A stretch of DNA of 51,758 nucleotides from NCBI GenBank assembly GCA_964491805.1, contig CAZBGU010000004.1:1-51758 (forward strand), written 5' to 3'. The stretch is from UBA11704 sp964491805 (GTDB lineage: Bacteria > Patescibacteriota > Minisyncoccia > Phycocordibacterales > UBA5272). This document shows, piece after piece, positions 40,809 to 49,390 of this stretch. Position 1 is the stretch's first letter, and each line of letters starts with the position of its first letter. The position numbers and the translations under genes are program-made. Under the pieces are notes generated by a model, which made no database searches, had not been told where the DNA came from, and was given only the letters and a program-made list of their open reading frames with translations.

Positions 40809-40991
40809 ATGAGTTCAACAATGATTTCTGCTGCACTGTTTGTATTTACACTTGTGGTGTATATACCACTCGCATTATTGCTTTTGTATGTGTGGTATAA
40901 ATATGGGCTTGAAGATAAGGCTGTGAGAATTGCTCGGGCTGTTTTTCTGCTTGGTTCATTTGTGTTGCTTGGCTATATGCTTACGTTATAA
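40809..40991 (+). CDS. Small two-helix membrane protein
   Basis: 60 residues with two hydrophobic stretches (ISAALFVFTLVVYIPLALLLLYVWY and AVFLLGSFVLLGYML). No known family. Three bases separate it from the PH-domain protein, so the two are co-transcribed. A real gene by position, start and length consistency; function unknown. Confidence 0.6.
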   Translation: MSSTMISAALFVFTLVVYIPLALLLLYVWYKYGLEDKAVRIARAVFLLGSFVLLGYMLTL

Positions 40992-40994
40992 TCT

Positions 40995-41510
40995 ATGGAA
41001 AAAGAATCATTATTCGAAGATGGGGAAATCATTATCGAGGAGGTTCGTAAGCATTTTTTGGTGTATGTTGAAGATGTGTTTATTCATTTTTTTGGCTGTG
41101 CATTATTTGTAGGCATGACACTCTTTTTTGTCTTAAATTGGGGAAGCGTTGGTTCGTACATAGCGTATGTGCTTATGTTTTTTGTTCTTGTTTTCTGGGT
41201 GTCTTTTTTTTATGCATGGACGAAAAACTATTTTGATATTTGGTATATAACTAATAAACATATAATTGCAGTCAATCAGAAGGAGATACTTAAGCGAGAT
41301 GAGGCGTTTATGGAGTTACGTCGAATACAGGATGTGTTTTTTGAGAAAGAAGGACTACTTCAGACTTGGTTTGGATACGGTGTACTACGTATACAAAGTG
41401 CCGGAACTGAACAAGAATTTGTCATAGAAAATGTACAAAATGTAGAATTTATTGCACATAGGATTATGGAGCTACGTGACAAAGCTCACAATAATGAGCG
41501 CATTGTTTAA
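40995..41510 (+). CDS. PH-domain membrane protein (bPH type)
   Basis: 171 residues. Two membrane helices (about 33-75), then a bacterial PH-like domain: YITNKHIIAVNQKEIL, RRIQDVFFEKEGLLQTWFGYGVLRIQS, FVIENVQNVEFIAHRI. Such proteins are membrane-associated envelope factors of uncertain role. The paired small membrane protein upstream may form a complex with it. Confidence 0.75.
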   Translation: MEKESLFEDGEIIIEEVRKHFLVYVEDVFIHFFGCALFVGMTLFFVLNWGSVGSYIAYVLMFFVLVFWVSFFYAWTKNYFDIWYITNKHIIAVNQKEILKRDEAFMELRRIQDVFFEKEGLLQTWFGYGVLRIQSAGTEQEFVIENVQNVEFIAHRIMELRDKAHNNERIV

Positions 41511-41596
41511 AATGCTGGTTTCTTAAGTATTTCTGTAATCTCGTTTCTGTTTGTGTAGTACCACCTAGTAGTTAGGTATTTAAGCAAGTAAATATC

Positions 41597-41605
41597 TGAT
41601 ATACT
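41597..41605 (+). promoter_or_regulatory. Extended -10 of the 41615 gene
   Basis: TG-A-TATACT, same 12-base string as at 40783. It ends 9 bases before ATG 41615, supporting that start over GTG 41609. Confidence 0.5.
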
Positions 41606-41614
41606 AGAGTGGAT

Positions 41615-42184
41615 ATGGTAGAAGTAATTGATTTTGATAAACTTTCGACTCATCTAACAGAGCAGCGGGATCCATCGATTGTTACAACTCCGAGTAATGA
41701 ACAGCTTGCTCAAGAGAGAAGCTCAATGAATAGAATGTTTGTTGTTGGAGGGGTTATTATAGTATTTTTACTTGGTATATATTTTTTCTTTAATCATGAT
41801 AGTTCTGCAAGCGGAACAGAATCAAATGCGTTTCAAGCAGAGACATCACCAATTTTTACCTCAATACAGCGTGAGTTTAAGAACCTCAAGAGTGTTTCGT
41901 GTGATGAAGGAGAAAGAAAGGATTGTGTTTCGTATATATTTACTTTTTATCCAGATACTCAGGATCAAAATGGCAATGCCGCAGGACTCTCATCTGCTGA
42001 TGTTGGTCGCCTGGGAGAGTATTTTAATGTCATTCTTCAGAGTAAATTACGACATTTGTCATCAAGAAATACAGATCTTACATTTAAGATTATTTCGACA
42101 AATATCAGCTCAACTGATGGTGAGAGCAGGGTAACGTATATGTGTAGAGAGTATCACGAACAGATTAAGTGCGAAGATAAGTAG
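41615..42184 (+). CDS. Single-helix anchored protein of unknown function
   Basis: 189 residues from ATG 41615 (MVEVIDFDKL). About 40 cytoplasmic residues, one membrane helix (MFVVGGVIIVFLLGIYFFF), then an extracytoplasmic part with three or four Cys (SCDEGERKDC, MCREYHEQIKC). No family is recognised. The array of hairpins and the tRNA follow. Confidence 0.65.
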   Translation: MVEVIDFDKLSTHLTEQRDPSIVTTPSNEQLAQERSSMNRMFVVGGVIIVFLLGIYFFFNHDSSASGTESNAFQAETSPIFTSIQREFKNLKSVSCDEGERKDCVSYIFTFYPDTQDQNGNAAGLSSADVGRLGEYFNVILQSKLRHLSSRNTDLTFKIISTNISSTDGESRVTYMCREYHEQIKCEDK

Positions 42185-42272
42185 AGAAAACAGGAGAAGT
42201 CGCCCGACAGAATCGATTCCGCGCAGATTCGTGATCTCCATATTGATCACAGTGAGGTAATTATATGCTTCG
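42185..42272. other. Left flank of the repeat array
   Basis: AT-rich lead-in with a GTGATC/GATCAC hairpin (42231-42236 with 42245-42250) and an inverted trace of the core repeat (AATCGATTCC at 42211). Possibly a decayed copy of the unit that follows. Confidence 0.35.
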
Positions 42273-42370
42273 GTGCGGATAGGGGGAATCGCTCACAAAT
42301 CTGCCTCGCTTTGCTCGAAGCAGATTCGTTAGCTCCGTCCAATTTCCCGTAAGTCAAGCAGGTGACTTAC
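42273..42370 (-). repeat. Structured repeat unit, copy 1
   Basis: Starts with the 19-base core gtgcggatagggggaatcg (42273-42291), identical to the 3' end of the tRNA-Gly gene. A hairpin and a degenerate inverted core follow, then hairpin H2: GTAAGTCA (42349-42356), loop AGCAGG, TGACTTAC (42363-42370). See copy 2 for the compensatory changes. Confidence 0.7.
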
Positions 42371-42388
42371 TCCTGTAAACATGCTGAC

Positions 42389-42430
42389 ATATATAAACGC
42401 CCCATTGATTACAATGAGACGTTTATATAT
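42389..42430 (-). terminator. Long hairpin between units 1 and 2
   Basis: 19-base stem with two mismatches (42389-42407 with 42412-42430), loop ATTA, ending 4 bases before the copy 2 core. Terminator-like A/T flanks. On the minus strand it follows copy 2 as a terminator follows a tRNA. Confidence 0.5.
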
Positions 42431-42434
42431 TTCA

Positions 42435-42540
42435 GTGCGGATAGGGGGAATCGATCACGGTTCCTACTCCTCACTTCGTTCGTCATAGAAGAAACCGCGA
42501 CCCCTATCCGATTCCCTCGCAAGCCAAGCAGTTGGCTTGC
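42435..42540 (-). repeat. Structured repeat unit, copy 2
   Basis: Same 19-base core (42435-42453), an internal hairpin, a clearer inverted core (CCCCTATCCG at about 42501-42510), then H2: GCAAGCCA (42519-42526), loop AGCAGT, TGGCTTGC (42533-42540). Relative to copy 1, two of eight stem pairs changed on both sides (T-A to C-G). That is compensatory change and supports a conserved RNA or DNA hairpin. Confidence 0.75.
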
Positions 42541-42559
42541 TACTATAAAACCACCCAGT

Positions 42560-42602
42560 GAAGCAAAATACATCTCATGACCAATGAGATGTATTTTGCT
42601 TC
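42560..42602 (-). terminator. Perfect hairpin downstream of tRNA-Gly
   Basis: Perfect 19-base stem (42560-42578 with 42584-42602), loop GACCA, A/T-rich on both flanks. It sits 3 bases beyond the tRNA 3' end on the minus strand, so it is the tRNA terminator. Confidence 0.8.
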
Positions 42603-42605
42603 ATG

Positions 42606-42676
42606 TGCGGATAGGGGGAATCGGACCCCCGTCTGCTGCTTGGGAAGCAGCCATTCTGCCACTGAACCATACCCGC
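42606..42676 (-). tRNA. tRNA-Gly (anticodon CCC)
   Basis: 71-base tRNA read on the minus strand. Acceptor GCGGGTA pairs with TATCCGC, D arm GTTC/GAAT, anticodon arm GCTGC-TTCCCAA-GCAGC (anticodon CCC, reads GGG), a 4-base variable loop, T arm GGGGG-TCCGATT-CCCCC. The discriminator is A, and no CCA is encoded. Odd: T-loop position 55 is C, not the almost universal T/pseudouridine. The 3' 19 bases are repeated in the neighbouring array (42273 and 42435). Confidence 0.85.
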
Positions 42677-42779
42677 ATATGAACATGGTAGCAAATTATA
42701 CTATTGCTCTCAAATGAGAGTCAGAAGGTATTCATATAAGGCACGACCATTTTTTGGATCTAGATCTTATTTTCAATAG

Positions 42780-43364
42780 TTACTTTCCTGCACGCTCGAC
42801 GTACTCGCCAGTTTCTGTGTTGACAATAATTAGTTCGCCGGCTTCTATGAAGAGCGGGGTAGTGATCTGGGCGCCGGTTTCGATAATAACCATTTTGCCT
42901 CCACCTGAAGCAGTATTACCTTTGATTGCAGGTGGCGCCTCTTTAACCTCAAATGTCATCTTAACAGGGAGTGTGACACCAATGAATTTTTCTTCATCGT
43001 CGAGAGTGAATACTTTAACATCAACAATAGTGTTTTCCTTGAGAAATTTTGTCTGATCACCAAGAACTTCGCCGTCAATTTGGAAGCGCTTCGACCTATC
43101 TTTTGGCTCACAGAACCAGTATTCACCTTTATTTGCAAAAAGGAAGAGTGCTTCACGTTTTGAGATTTCAGCCTCCTCTGCAGTATCTGATGCATGGAAC
43201 GTACCAGGAACAACCTTGCCATTAAGCATATTACGCATACGCACCTGGTTCTGAGGCTTGCGCTTCTGAGTGCGAGCTACGTGAGATTCAAGGATTTCGT
43301 ACGGTACGTCATCAACAAGAATGTGTTTTCGAGGTTTAATTTCATCATAATCAAGTGTTGCCAT
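42780..43364 (-). CDS. efp: Elongation factor P
   Basis: EF-P enters the ribosome at polyproline stalls and stimulates peptide bond formation. The 194-residue product has three beta-barrel domains, including NKGEYWFCEPKD, PPAIKGNTASGGGK and the C-terminal TPLFIEAGELIIVNTETGEYVER. The N-terminal loop tip reads TQKRKPQNQ, with Lys at the modification position, unlike the usual PGKGxA. Nearby modification enzymes are absent. TAA stop. It starts the leftward recA-ftsK neighbourhood. Confidence 0.93.
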   Translation of the reverse strand: MATLDYDEIKPRKHILVDDVPYEILESHVARTQKRKPQNQVRMRNMLNGKVVPGTFHASDTAEEAEISKREALFLFANKGEYWFCEPKDRSKRFQIDGEVLGDQTKFLKENTIVDVKVFTLDDEEKFIGVTLPVKMTFEVKEAPPAIKGNTASGGGKMVIIETGAQITTPLFIEAGELIIVNTETGEYVERAGK

Positions 43365-43415
43365 AGTGGTGTAGATAGTTAGTGATTAATGGTTATTTTC
43401 TTAAGCAGCGCTAAG

Positions 43416-43443
43416 AGAATAGTCAATACAGTCTCTGCGTCAA
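43416..43443 (-). promoter_or_regulatory. Promoter of efp
   Basis: Minus strand: TTGACG (43438-43443), 16-base spacer, TATTCT (43416-43421). Predicted leader is about 45 bases. Confidence 0.35.
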
Positions 43444-43580
43444 GAATGTACGCAGGTAGTATTTGAATAGTAAAATTCTATCAGAAAAATGATATTTTAC
43501 AAAACGGTAAGCACCTTACCCAGTTTGAGGTACTTGATTTTCAGCAGTAGTTACGCTTGCTATTCTTTTATAGGTTAAGT

Positions 43581-44522
43581 CTATGGTTCTGGATTGTAGA
43601 GAGTGTACGTAACTGTTTTGCAATAATTGCCGGCATATGGCTTTTCGGAGCTAAGAAAGTTAGAATTGTCATTAAAACGTATACTTCTTTCATAGTCGAG
43701 TCCAATAGTAGTACATAGGACAAATGCTCTTTTTTGGTTTGATTCACTATAGTTGTTCCCGTATGGTGATACAGAAGAAATCGGACCTTTGTCTTTAAAG
43801 ATAAAGAAAGAGTCAGTGTCTGGGTCCGTGAAGTCACTCCTTGTAAAACCTACTGTTGATGTCTTGTTTTCAGCGGAAAAAAGCTCTTCAACTGATTTTG
43901 GTAGCTTGTTATGATCTGCAATGTATAAATTAATCGCTCCGGCTAAATTCGTCATTCTTGAAACCTTAAGTTCATCTTTTTGGGCTACAGCACGCTCTTT
44001 CGGTGTTCCATATGCGAAGACCCCGAGTCCGATTGACGTTGTAACAATCATGAGACTAAGAAGAATAGGAATAGTGGTCTCGTGTCTCTTTTCGGTCAGG
44101 CTTCCTCGTATAATAAAGTAACCCACGCACGAAAGTGTAAGGATATTACTTGCCGCAACAAGAATTGTACTTTGTGTAATACCTCCAATAAAAAATCTAG
44201 ATATAACGTCTGAAAGAATATCTACTGTTACTCCCAAAAATAGAATGATTGCAACTCTTCGGATAGTAGAGATGGTTTCTTCGTCAGTTTTTTCTTTTTT
44301 AAAATATCGCTGTGTAAGCCCTCCGATAATAAGTAGCAATAGAGACTGGAATAAAAGAGGGTAGTATGCCTGACTCTGGTATCCATAATATGCATTGGAG
44401 TATGGGCTTGCTATCTTTTCTGCTACAGAAGAAAACGCTAGCCAGAAGTAGTAGGCAAACCCTACCAATGAAGCAAGTGCAGTTATGTATAATAATGAAT
44501 TCCTTTTTAAGAACTGATTCAT
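43581..44522 (-). CDS. Polytopic membrane protein with pilin-like C-terminus
   Basis: 313 residues. About five membrane segments in the first 190 residues, then a soluble region with SRMTNLAGAINLYIADHNKLPKSVEELF, resembling the alpha-N and following part of pseudopilin-type domains (xxAixxYxxxxGxlP). Cys residues near the end (LCTT, YCKTV). Function unknown. ATG 44522, TAG stop. Confidence 0.65.
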   Translation of the reverse strand: MNQFLKRNSLLYITALASLVGFAYYFWLAFSSVAEKIASPYSNAYYGYQSQAYYPLLFQSLLLLIIGGLTQRYFKKEKTDEETISTIRRVAIILFLGVTVDILSDVISRFFIGGITQSTILVAASNILTLSCVGYFIIRGSLTEKRHETTIPILLSLMIVTTSIGLGVFAYGTPKERAVAQKDELKVSRMTNLAGAINLYIADHNKLPKSVEELFSAENKTSTVGFTRSDFTDPDTDSFFIFKDKGPISSVSPYGNNYSESNQKRAFVLCTTIGLDYERSIRFNDNSNFLSSEKPYAGNYCKTVTYTLYNPEP

Positions 44523-44628
44523 GTTATTTTTAGTGTGTTATAAATATAATTGTAACGAGAAACTATACTATAAGAATACCATTTTGGTAGAAACGGGGGA
44601 GTTTTTTTGTTAATAAGAGGTATCTTTT

Positions 44629-44913
44629 CTATAAGAATGGTAATGTCGGGGTGGACTCTTCTCTTTTCGCCAGATACCCCTGATAATCAATTTCTGAAAT
44701 ACCAAAAACGAGCATGTCTTCTTTTATTTGTACAAGATCGAGAGCTTTTGCTTCTCGTTCCTCTGTACTAAGATCTGTAGTGCGTAGGGTATCTTCTAGT
44801 AGGTTTCGCTTCCCACACAGTTTTTTAAAAATAAGATCATATTTCTCTGAGTCTCCTTCTTTTTGAATGAAAGTGTGAAGCGATTCTCCATTCGATGAGG
44901 TTGCAAAGTCCAT
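44629..44913 (-). CDS. Small acidic protein, unknown
   Basis: 94 residues, charged, likely helical, with no signal or membrane helix. No recognised family. 10 bases from the next minus-strand gene, so likely co-transcribed with it. Confidence 0.55.
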   Translation of the reverse strand: MDFATSSNGESLHTFIQKEGDSEKYDLIFKKLCGKRNLLEDTLRTTDLSTEEREAKALDLVQIKEDMLVFGISEIDYQGYLAKREESTPTLPFL

Positions 44914-44923
44914 AGGTGATTAT

Positions 44924-45199
44924 TTAGGCTACAATTCTTTCTTTCTGGTCCTGTAACATACGTAAACGGTCAAGTTCTTTCTTAAATTTTGCTACAGCTT
45001 CTACCGAAGCTCCATTGCCAGGGGTGGTAAGCCATACTAATGACTGTATTCTTGCTGATAATTCTTCAGGTGTTAATGTGGGTAACTCTTGAATACTGGC
45101 GCAATAGGTCTGGTCATTTGCTGACATCGATAGTTGTCCCGTTGCTCCTGGGTTACTATCTTGTTGGTATCTAGAGTTTGTCTGCAGAGAAGGGGGCAT
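44924..45199 (-). CDS. Small protein, unknown
   Basis: 91 residues from ATG 45199 (MPPSLQTNSRYQQ); the longer open frame overlaps recA and is unlikely. Polar N-terminus, helical C-terminus (SVEAVAKFKKELDRLRMLQDQ). It follows recA by 76 bases and may be part of its transcript. Function unknown. Confidence 0.55.
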   Translation of the reverse strand: MPPSLQTNSRYQQDSNPGATGQLSMSANDQTYCASIQELPTLTPEELSARIQSLVWLTTPGNGASVEAVAKFKKELDRLRMLQDQKERIVA

Positions 45200-45275
45200 A
45201 ATAAAGTTCTTATGTAATTTACTTCGAGCGTTGAATCTGGTAAAAAGATGCTTTGTGTAGTTTGTTGTCGTGTAT

Positions 45276-46376
45276 TTACTCTGAAGGCATTTCGTTTTCT
45301 TCCGGATCAGTAGATCCGGCGTAGGAAAGAGCTCCACTTTCGAGTTCTTTTCTGATTGCTTTTTCGAGGGAGTTTCCTAGCTTTACATTTTCACGAAGGA
45401 ATGTACGTGCGGCATCGTACCCACGACCAAGTTTTTCGTCACCATAGGCGTAACTTGATCCGCTTTTTGTAACAAGCTTGAATTTTTCACCAAGTGCAAG
45501 AAGTTCACCTTCACGTGAAATACCCTCATTATACATAATATCGAATTCTGTTGTCTTGAAAGGGGCCGCCACCTTGTTTTTTACAATCTTTACTTTAGTG
45601 CGGGCGCCAACTACATCGTCCCCTTTTTTGATTTGTGCAATTTTTCGTATGTCGATACGAACTGAAGAGTAGAACTTAAGCGCTTTTCCTCCTGGGGTTG
45701 TCTCTGGGTTCCCGAACATGACACCGATCTGCATACGGATCTGGTTGATAAAAATAATCACAGTGTTGCTTTTGTGTGCAATTGCAGTGAGTTTGCGAAG
45801 TGCTTGTGACATGAGACGTGCTTGCTTACCAACATGCTGTGCTCCCATGTCACCTTCGATCTCATCTTTTGGTGTAAGTGCGGCAACGGAATCAATAACG
45901 AGAACATCGACCTTGCCTGAACGGACAATTGATTCAGTGATCTCGAGAGCTTGCTCTCCGTTGTCTGGCTGAGAGATGAGAAGTTCGTTGATATTTACAC
46001 CGAGCTTCTTTGCATATTCTGGGTCCATTGCATGTTCTGCATCGATAAATGCACAGATACCTCCAAGTTTCTGAGCCTCTGCGATCACATGGAGGGTAAG
46101 AGTCGTCTTTCCTGACGATTCTGGACCAAAAATTTCTACGATACGTCCGCGCGGAAGACCTCCAACACCAAGAGCCGCATCAAGACCTAGCGATCCAGTC
46201 GGAACTACACCAACGTCAACCTTTGGGGTGTCTCCCAGTTTCATAATCGCACCTTCTCCAAATTTATTCTGAATTTCACGAAGAAGAGCGTCGGAGTTAC
46301 CCTTTGTGGAACCTTTTTCATTTCCATCTTTTGTTCCTATTGTTTTTAGTGGTTTGGCAACTTTTTTCTTCATCAT
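45276..46376 (-). CDS. recA: Recombinase RecA
   Basis: RecA forms filaments on single-stranded DNA and does homologous pairing. 366 residues: Walker A FGPESSGKTT (84-92), FIDAEHAMDPEYAKKLGV, Walker B VLVIDSVAAL, loop regions INQIRMQIGVMFGNPETTPGG and KFYSSVRIDIRKI. C-terminal acidic tail (DPEENEMPSE). Normal and complete. Start at 46376 (MMKKK) or the second Met. No recognisable SOS box was found upstream. Confidence 0.97.
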   Translation of the reverse strand: MMKKKVAKPLKTIGTKDGNEKGSTKGNSDALLREIQNKFGEGAIMKLGDTPKVDVGVVPTGSLGLDAALGVGGLPRGRIVEIFGPESSGKTTLTLHVIAEAQKLGGICAFIDAEHAMDPEYAKKLGVNINELLISQPDNGEQALEITESIVRSGKVDVLVIDSVAALTPKDEIEGDMGAQHVGKQARLMSQALRKLTAIAHKSNTVIIFINQIRMQIGVMFGNPETTPGGKALKFYSSVRIDIRKIAQIKKGDDVVGARTKVKIVKNKVAAPFKTTEFDIMYNEGISREGELLALGEKFKLVTKSGSSYAYGDEKLGRGYDAARTFLRENVKLGNSLEKAIRKELESGALSYAGSTDPEENEMPSE

Positions 46377-46548
46377 ATACGTTACTAATTCGTTTTTAGT
46401 ATGTTAATTGTATTTTTGTAATGCTACTTCTTAGTGTACACCATTTAGCAATGCAGTCTATAGAACGGAGTAGAGAAGTTGGGTGGGGTGGCAGTATAAG
46501 ACGCTACAATAGTGAGGATAAGTGCTGCCGATTTTTATTCCTGTGTTT

Positions 46549-46902
46549 TTACTCTGGTTTTACACGAATAATTTTTGTTATGGTCTTATTGTAGAAGTCG
46601 GTTGCGGTTATGACAATAACTGTGTAAGGTTTCTGCGCGAGTATAAGCTCAGCAAAATGCCCATCGGTACCAATAGGGATCTGTCTACCTTGTAGTGTTA
46701 TCTCGCGAACTTTTGATACATGGCCAGATACTTCAAATGTGGTAGAAGCAACAGTGTCCCAATCCTTTGGGCTGTAGATGGTTATTTTTGGCCCTATGAG
46801 CAAGGGGTATAGTTTGAAAATACCATATCCAAGAGAGAGGGTTATGAGGAGTAAGACACTGTAGAGCTCTATTCTTTTGCGTAGATCAGTTTGTTCAAGC
46901 AT
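46549..46902 (-). CDS. Anchored Ig-like protein
   Basis: 117 residues. N-terminal membrane helix (about 13-36), then a beta-rich domain (ITIYSPKDWDTVASTTFEVSGHV) of an Ig-like type. A small envelope protein. No family assignment. Lies between recA and ftsK. Confidence 0.6.
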   Translation of the reverse strand: MLEQTDLRKRIELYSVLLLITLSLGYGIFKLYPLLIGPKITIYSPKDWDTVASTTFEVSGHVSKVREITLQGRQIPIGTDGHFAELILAQKPYTVIVITATDFYNKTITKIIRVKPE

Positions 46903-47080
46903 GTAATTTATAGGAGACAGATTTTTCTTACTATTTCTAGGTAGATAGTAATAAGTATATGGTGGTAGGCGATAGATTACAAAATAGTCACAAGGTATAT
47001 TATGTACTTGTTGTTGGTCATTATGGCACCACTATGAAGAAAAGATGTAGAAATACTTTGAAATAACACAATTATAATAC

Positions 47081-49390
47081 TTATCTGAATATATCATCAG
47101 TTGTCGTATCTTTCTCTCCTTCGGATGACTCTTCCTCGTGTGCTGGTTCTATTCCCGTCAAAATTTCACGGAATCGTTCGCCTTGACGTGCTGGCCCAAT
47201 CACTCCAAAGTGTTCAAGATCATTAATGATGCGAGCAGCTTTGTTGTACCCCCAACGAAAAGCGGTTTGCAGAGAAGATGTCGATGCCTTTCCTGTTGAT
47301 ATAACAAAATCTTTTGCACTCATGTAGTCTTCATCATCTTCAGGCTCTTCACCTCCTGCTCCATCGCCGACAAGACTTGATGTTTGTTTTTCTTTTACTT
47401 TTGTCATGTCTATAAGATCAGGTATAAAATCAGCATGAGCCTGTTTGATATGTGACACAACAGCTTTTATTTCTTCAACAGAAATGAAAGGGGCCTGAAT
47501 ACGCATGAGTCTTGGGTTGTCTGAAGCCATGTAGAGCATATCACCGTTACCAAGCAAATCTTCTGCCCCTGATGCATCAAGAATTGTTCGAGAATCAATC
47601 TGCGATGTGGTCTTGAGAGCCATTCGGGCAGGAATGTTTGCTTTAATGGTTCCTGTAATTACTTTTACGTCAGGACGTTGTGTCGCAAGGATGAGGTGGA
47701 TACCCGCTGCACGACCCTTCTGTGTAAGTGATGTAATAAGCGGACTAATTTCCTTAGGGTATGAGAGCATGAAGTCATTGTACTCATCAAAAATAATTAC
47801 CACGTAAGGCATTTTTGGTGGAAGGCCTGTAACAGCGTCACCAACACTTCCCTTCTTTCTTGCTTTTTCCAGTGCAGGGGCAAGTACTTTTTTGTTATAA
47901 TCACTAACATTAACTTGTCCATTTTCTGCGAGAATTTCATAACGACGTTCCATTTCTTGTATTGCCCAGTTAAGGGCCTTGATAGCACCTTTTGGTTCTT
48001 TTATGACAGGAGTATAGAGATGCGGGAGGTTGTGGTATGCAGTAAACTCAACACGTTTAGGATCAAGTATGATTAATTTGAGGTCATACGGTGAGTTTTT
48101 ATAGAGCATTGATATCAAAAGATTTTGCAGAGTTACTGATTTACCGGTACGCGTTGCGCCTGCCACAAGAAGGTGTGGCATTTTCTCGAGATCTCCAAAG
48201 AGGGGCTTTCCGACAATGGTCTTACCAATTGCCAGATTAAGAGGGCCACTGTTGATAAATTCGTCAAGTTCAAGCATCGATCTAAGACCGAGCATTGCCT
48301 TGCGTTCATTTGGAATTTCGATACCGACAAGTGTCTTACCAGGAATAGGTGCCTCAATTCGGAGGAATTCACTTCCAAGCTCCATTGCCAGGTTGTCGTG
48401 GAGAGCTACAATTTTAGAAAGACTTACTCCTTGTGCAGGTTTGAGTGTGAATTGTGTAACCGTTGGCCCAACAGTCACTTCGCCCATTTCAACATTGATA
48501 CGGAAGTGCTCGAGAGTCTTCTGAATGGTCACCATCTTTGATTTGCTATCGCCTGCACCAGACTTACCACTGTCGACGTTAAGTAGGTCAAGTGGTGGTG
48601 GTACGAATTCAGGCGTGAGTATAACTGGCTTTGCTTTAAGTTCCTTCTTTGCTTTTGGAAGAGGTGTTTCTTCTGTAGGGGATAGTTTTTCAAAAAGTTC
48701 TTTACGGAGGTCGTCGTCACTTACATCTTCTGAACTGTTACTGGAACTGTCATAGTCACCCTCTTCGTAGGCTTCTTGGTAAAGATTTTCCTTGTCGAGT
48801 GTTTCGATGGCAGCATCTTCGTCGTCAAACGATCTCGCTTTGCGGTTCATGATGAAGGAAAGGATTTTCTGTGTAGGGTATGAAGCAAGTGCTCGTAGTG
48901 GATAAAGAGATGGTTTTCGTTCAAGAAAAATAATTGCTCCAATCATAGAAATTCCAGCAAGAAAAAAAATACTTGGTACGAGGGCGAAGTACTTAATGAG
49001 TGGATCAGCAAGTGATGAACCAAGGAAACCACCAAATTTTGGACCAAAGAGAGCGGTGCCGAGCCCGGCTATCCCCGTAATCAGAAAGAAGCCTCCAAGA
49101 ACCGTAAGAGTTCGTATATCCGGCACCTCTTCCTTCCATAGGTAGTATGCAATGTAAAGAGAAAGCAAGGGGGTGAAGTATGCGTAAACGCCAATAAGAG
49201 AAGAAATACCGTTAAAAAGAACTTCACCACCTGCTCCGCCGGCATGAACCATTGAAAAAAGTAATAACACGGAAAGCATGACACATAACACCGCCAAGAC
49301 ACCAAGTATGGTTTCTGTCATCACAGGTTCTTTAATCCTTCTTCTTCTCGTGCGTGGAGCGATATCTACTTGAGGTTCTTCTTTAGCCAT
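47081..49390 (-). CDS. ftsK: DNA translocase FtsK
   Basis: FtsK pumps chromosomal DNA through the septum and activates dimer resolution. 769 residues: four or five N-terminal membrane segments, a short acidic linker (about 185-260), the motor domain with Walker A GATRTGKSV at about residue 411 and VIIFDEYNDF as Walker B, and a C-terminal gamma winged helix (SLQTAFRWGYNKAARIINDLEHFGVIGPA) that reads KOPS. Shorter linker than E. coli, like SpoIIIE-type members. A TATACT box (49406-49411, minus) lies 15 bases before the ATG. Confidence 0.95.
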   Translation of the reverse strand: MAKEEPQVDIAPRTRRRRIKEPVMTETILGVLAVLCVMLSVLLLFSMVHAGGAGGEVLFNGISSLIGVYAYFTPLLSLYIAYYLWKEEVPDIRTLTVLGGFFLITGIAGLGTALFGPKFGGFLGSSLADPLIKYFALVPSIFFLAGISMIGAIIFLERKPSLYPLRALASYPTQKILSFIMNRKARSFDDEDAAIETLDKENLYQEAYEEGDYDSSSNSSEDVSDDDLRKELFEKLSPTEETPLPKAKKELKAKPVILTPEFVPPPLDLLNVDSGKSGAGDSKSKMVTIQKTLEHFRINVEMGEVTVGPTVTQFTLKPAQGVSLSKIVALHDNLAMELGSEFLRIEAPIPGKTLVGIEIPNERKAMLGLRSMLELDEFINSGPLNLAIGKTIVGKPLFGDLEKMPHLLVAGATRTGKSVTLQNLLISMLYKNSPYDLKLIILDPKRVEFTAYHNLPHLYTPVIKEPKGAIKALNWAIQEMERRYEILAENGQVNVSDYNKKVLAPALEKARKKGSVGDAVTGLPPKMPYVVIIFDEYNDFMLSYPKEISPLITSLTQKGRAAGIHLILATQRPDVKVITGTIKANIPARMALKTTSQIDSRTILDASGAEDLLGNGDMLYMASDNPRLMRIQAPFISVEEIKAVVSHIKQAHADFIPDLIDMTKVKEKQTSSLVGDGAGGEEPEDDEDYMSAKDFVISTGKASTSSLQTAFRWGYNKAARIINDLEHFGVIGPARQGERFREILTGIEPAHEEESSEGEKDTTTDDIFR

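Noticed and set aside
42273..42606. CRISPR array
   Set aside because: Only three copies of the core (one within the tRNA), units are themselves structured and diverged, spacers are not of constant length, and there are no cas genes.
43194..43382. Plus-strand frame over efp, and similar frames opposite r-protein genes
   Set aside because: They are shadows of real genes, with no family match and no start signals.
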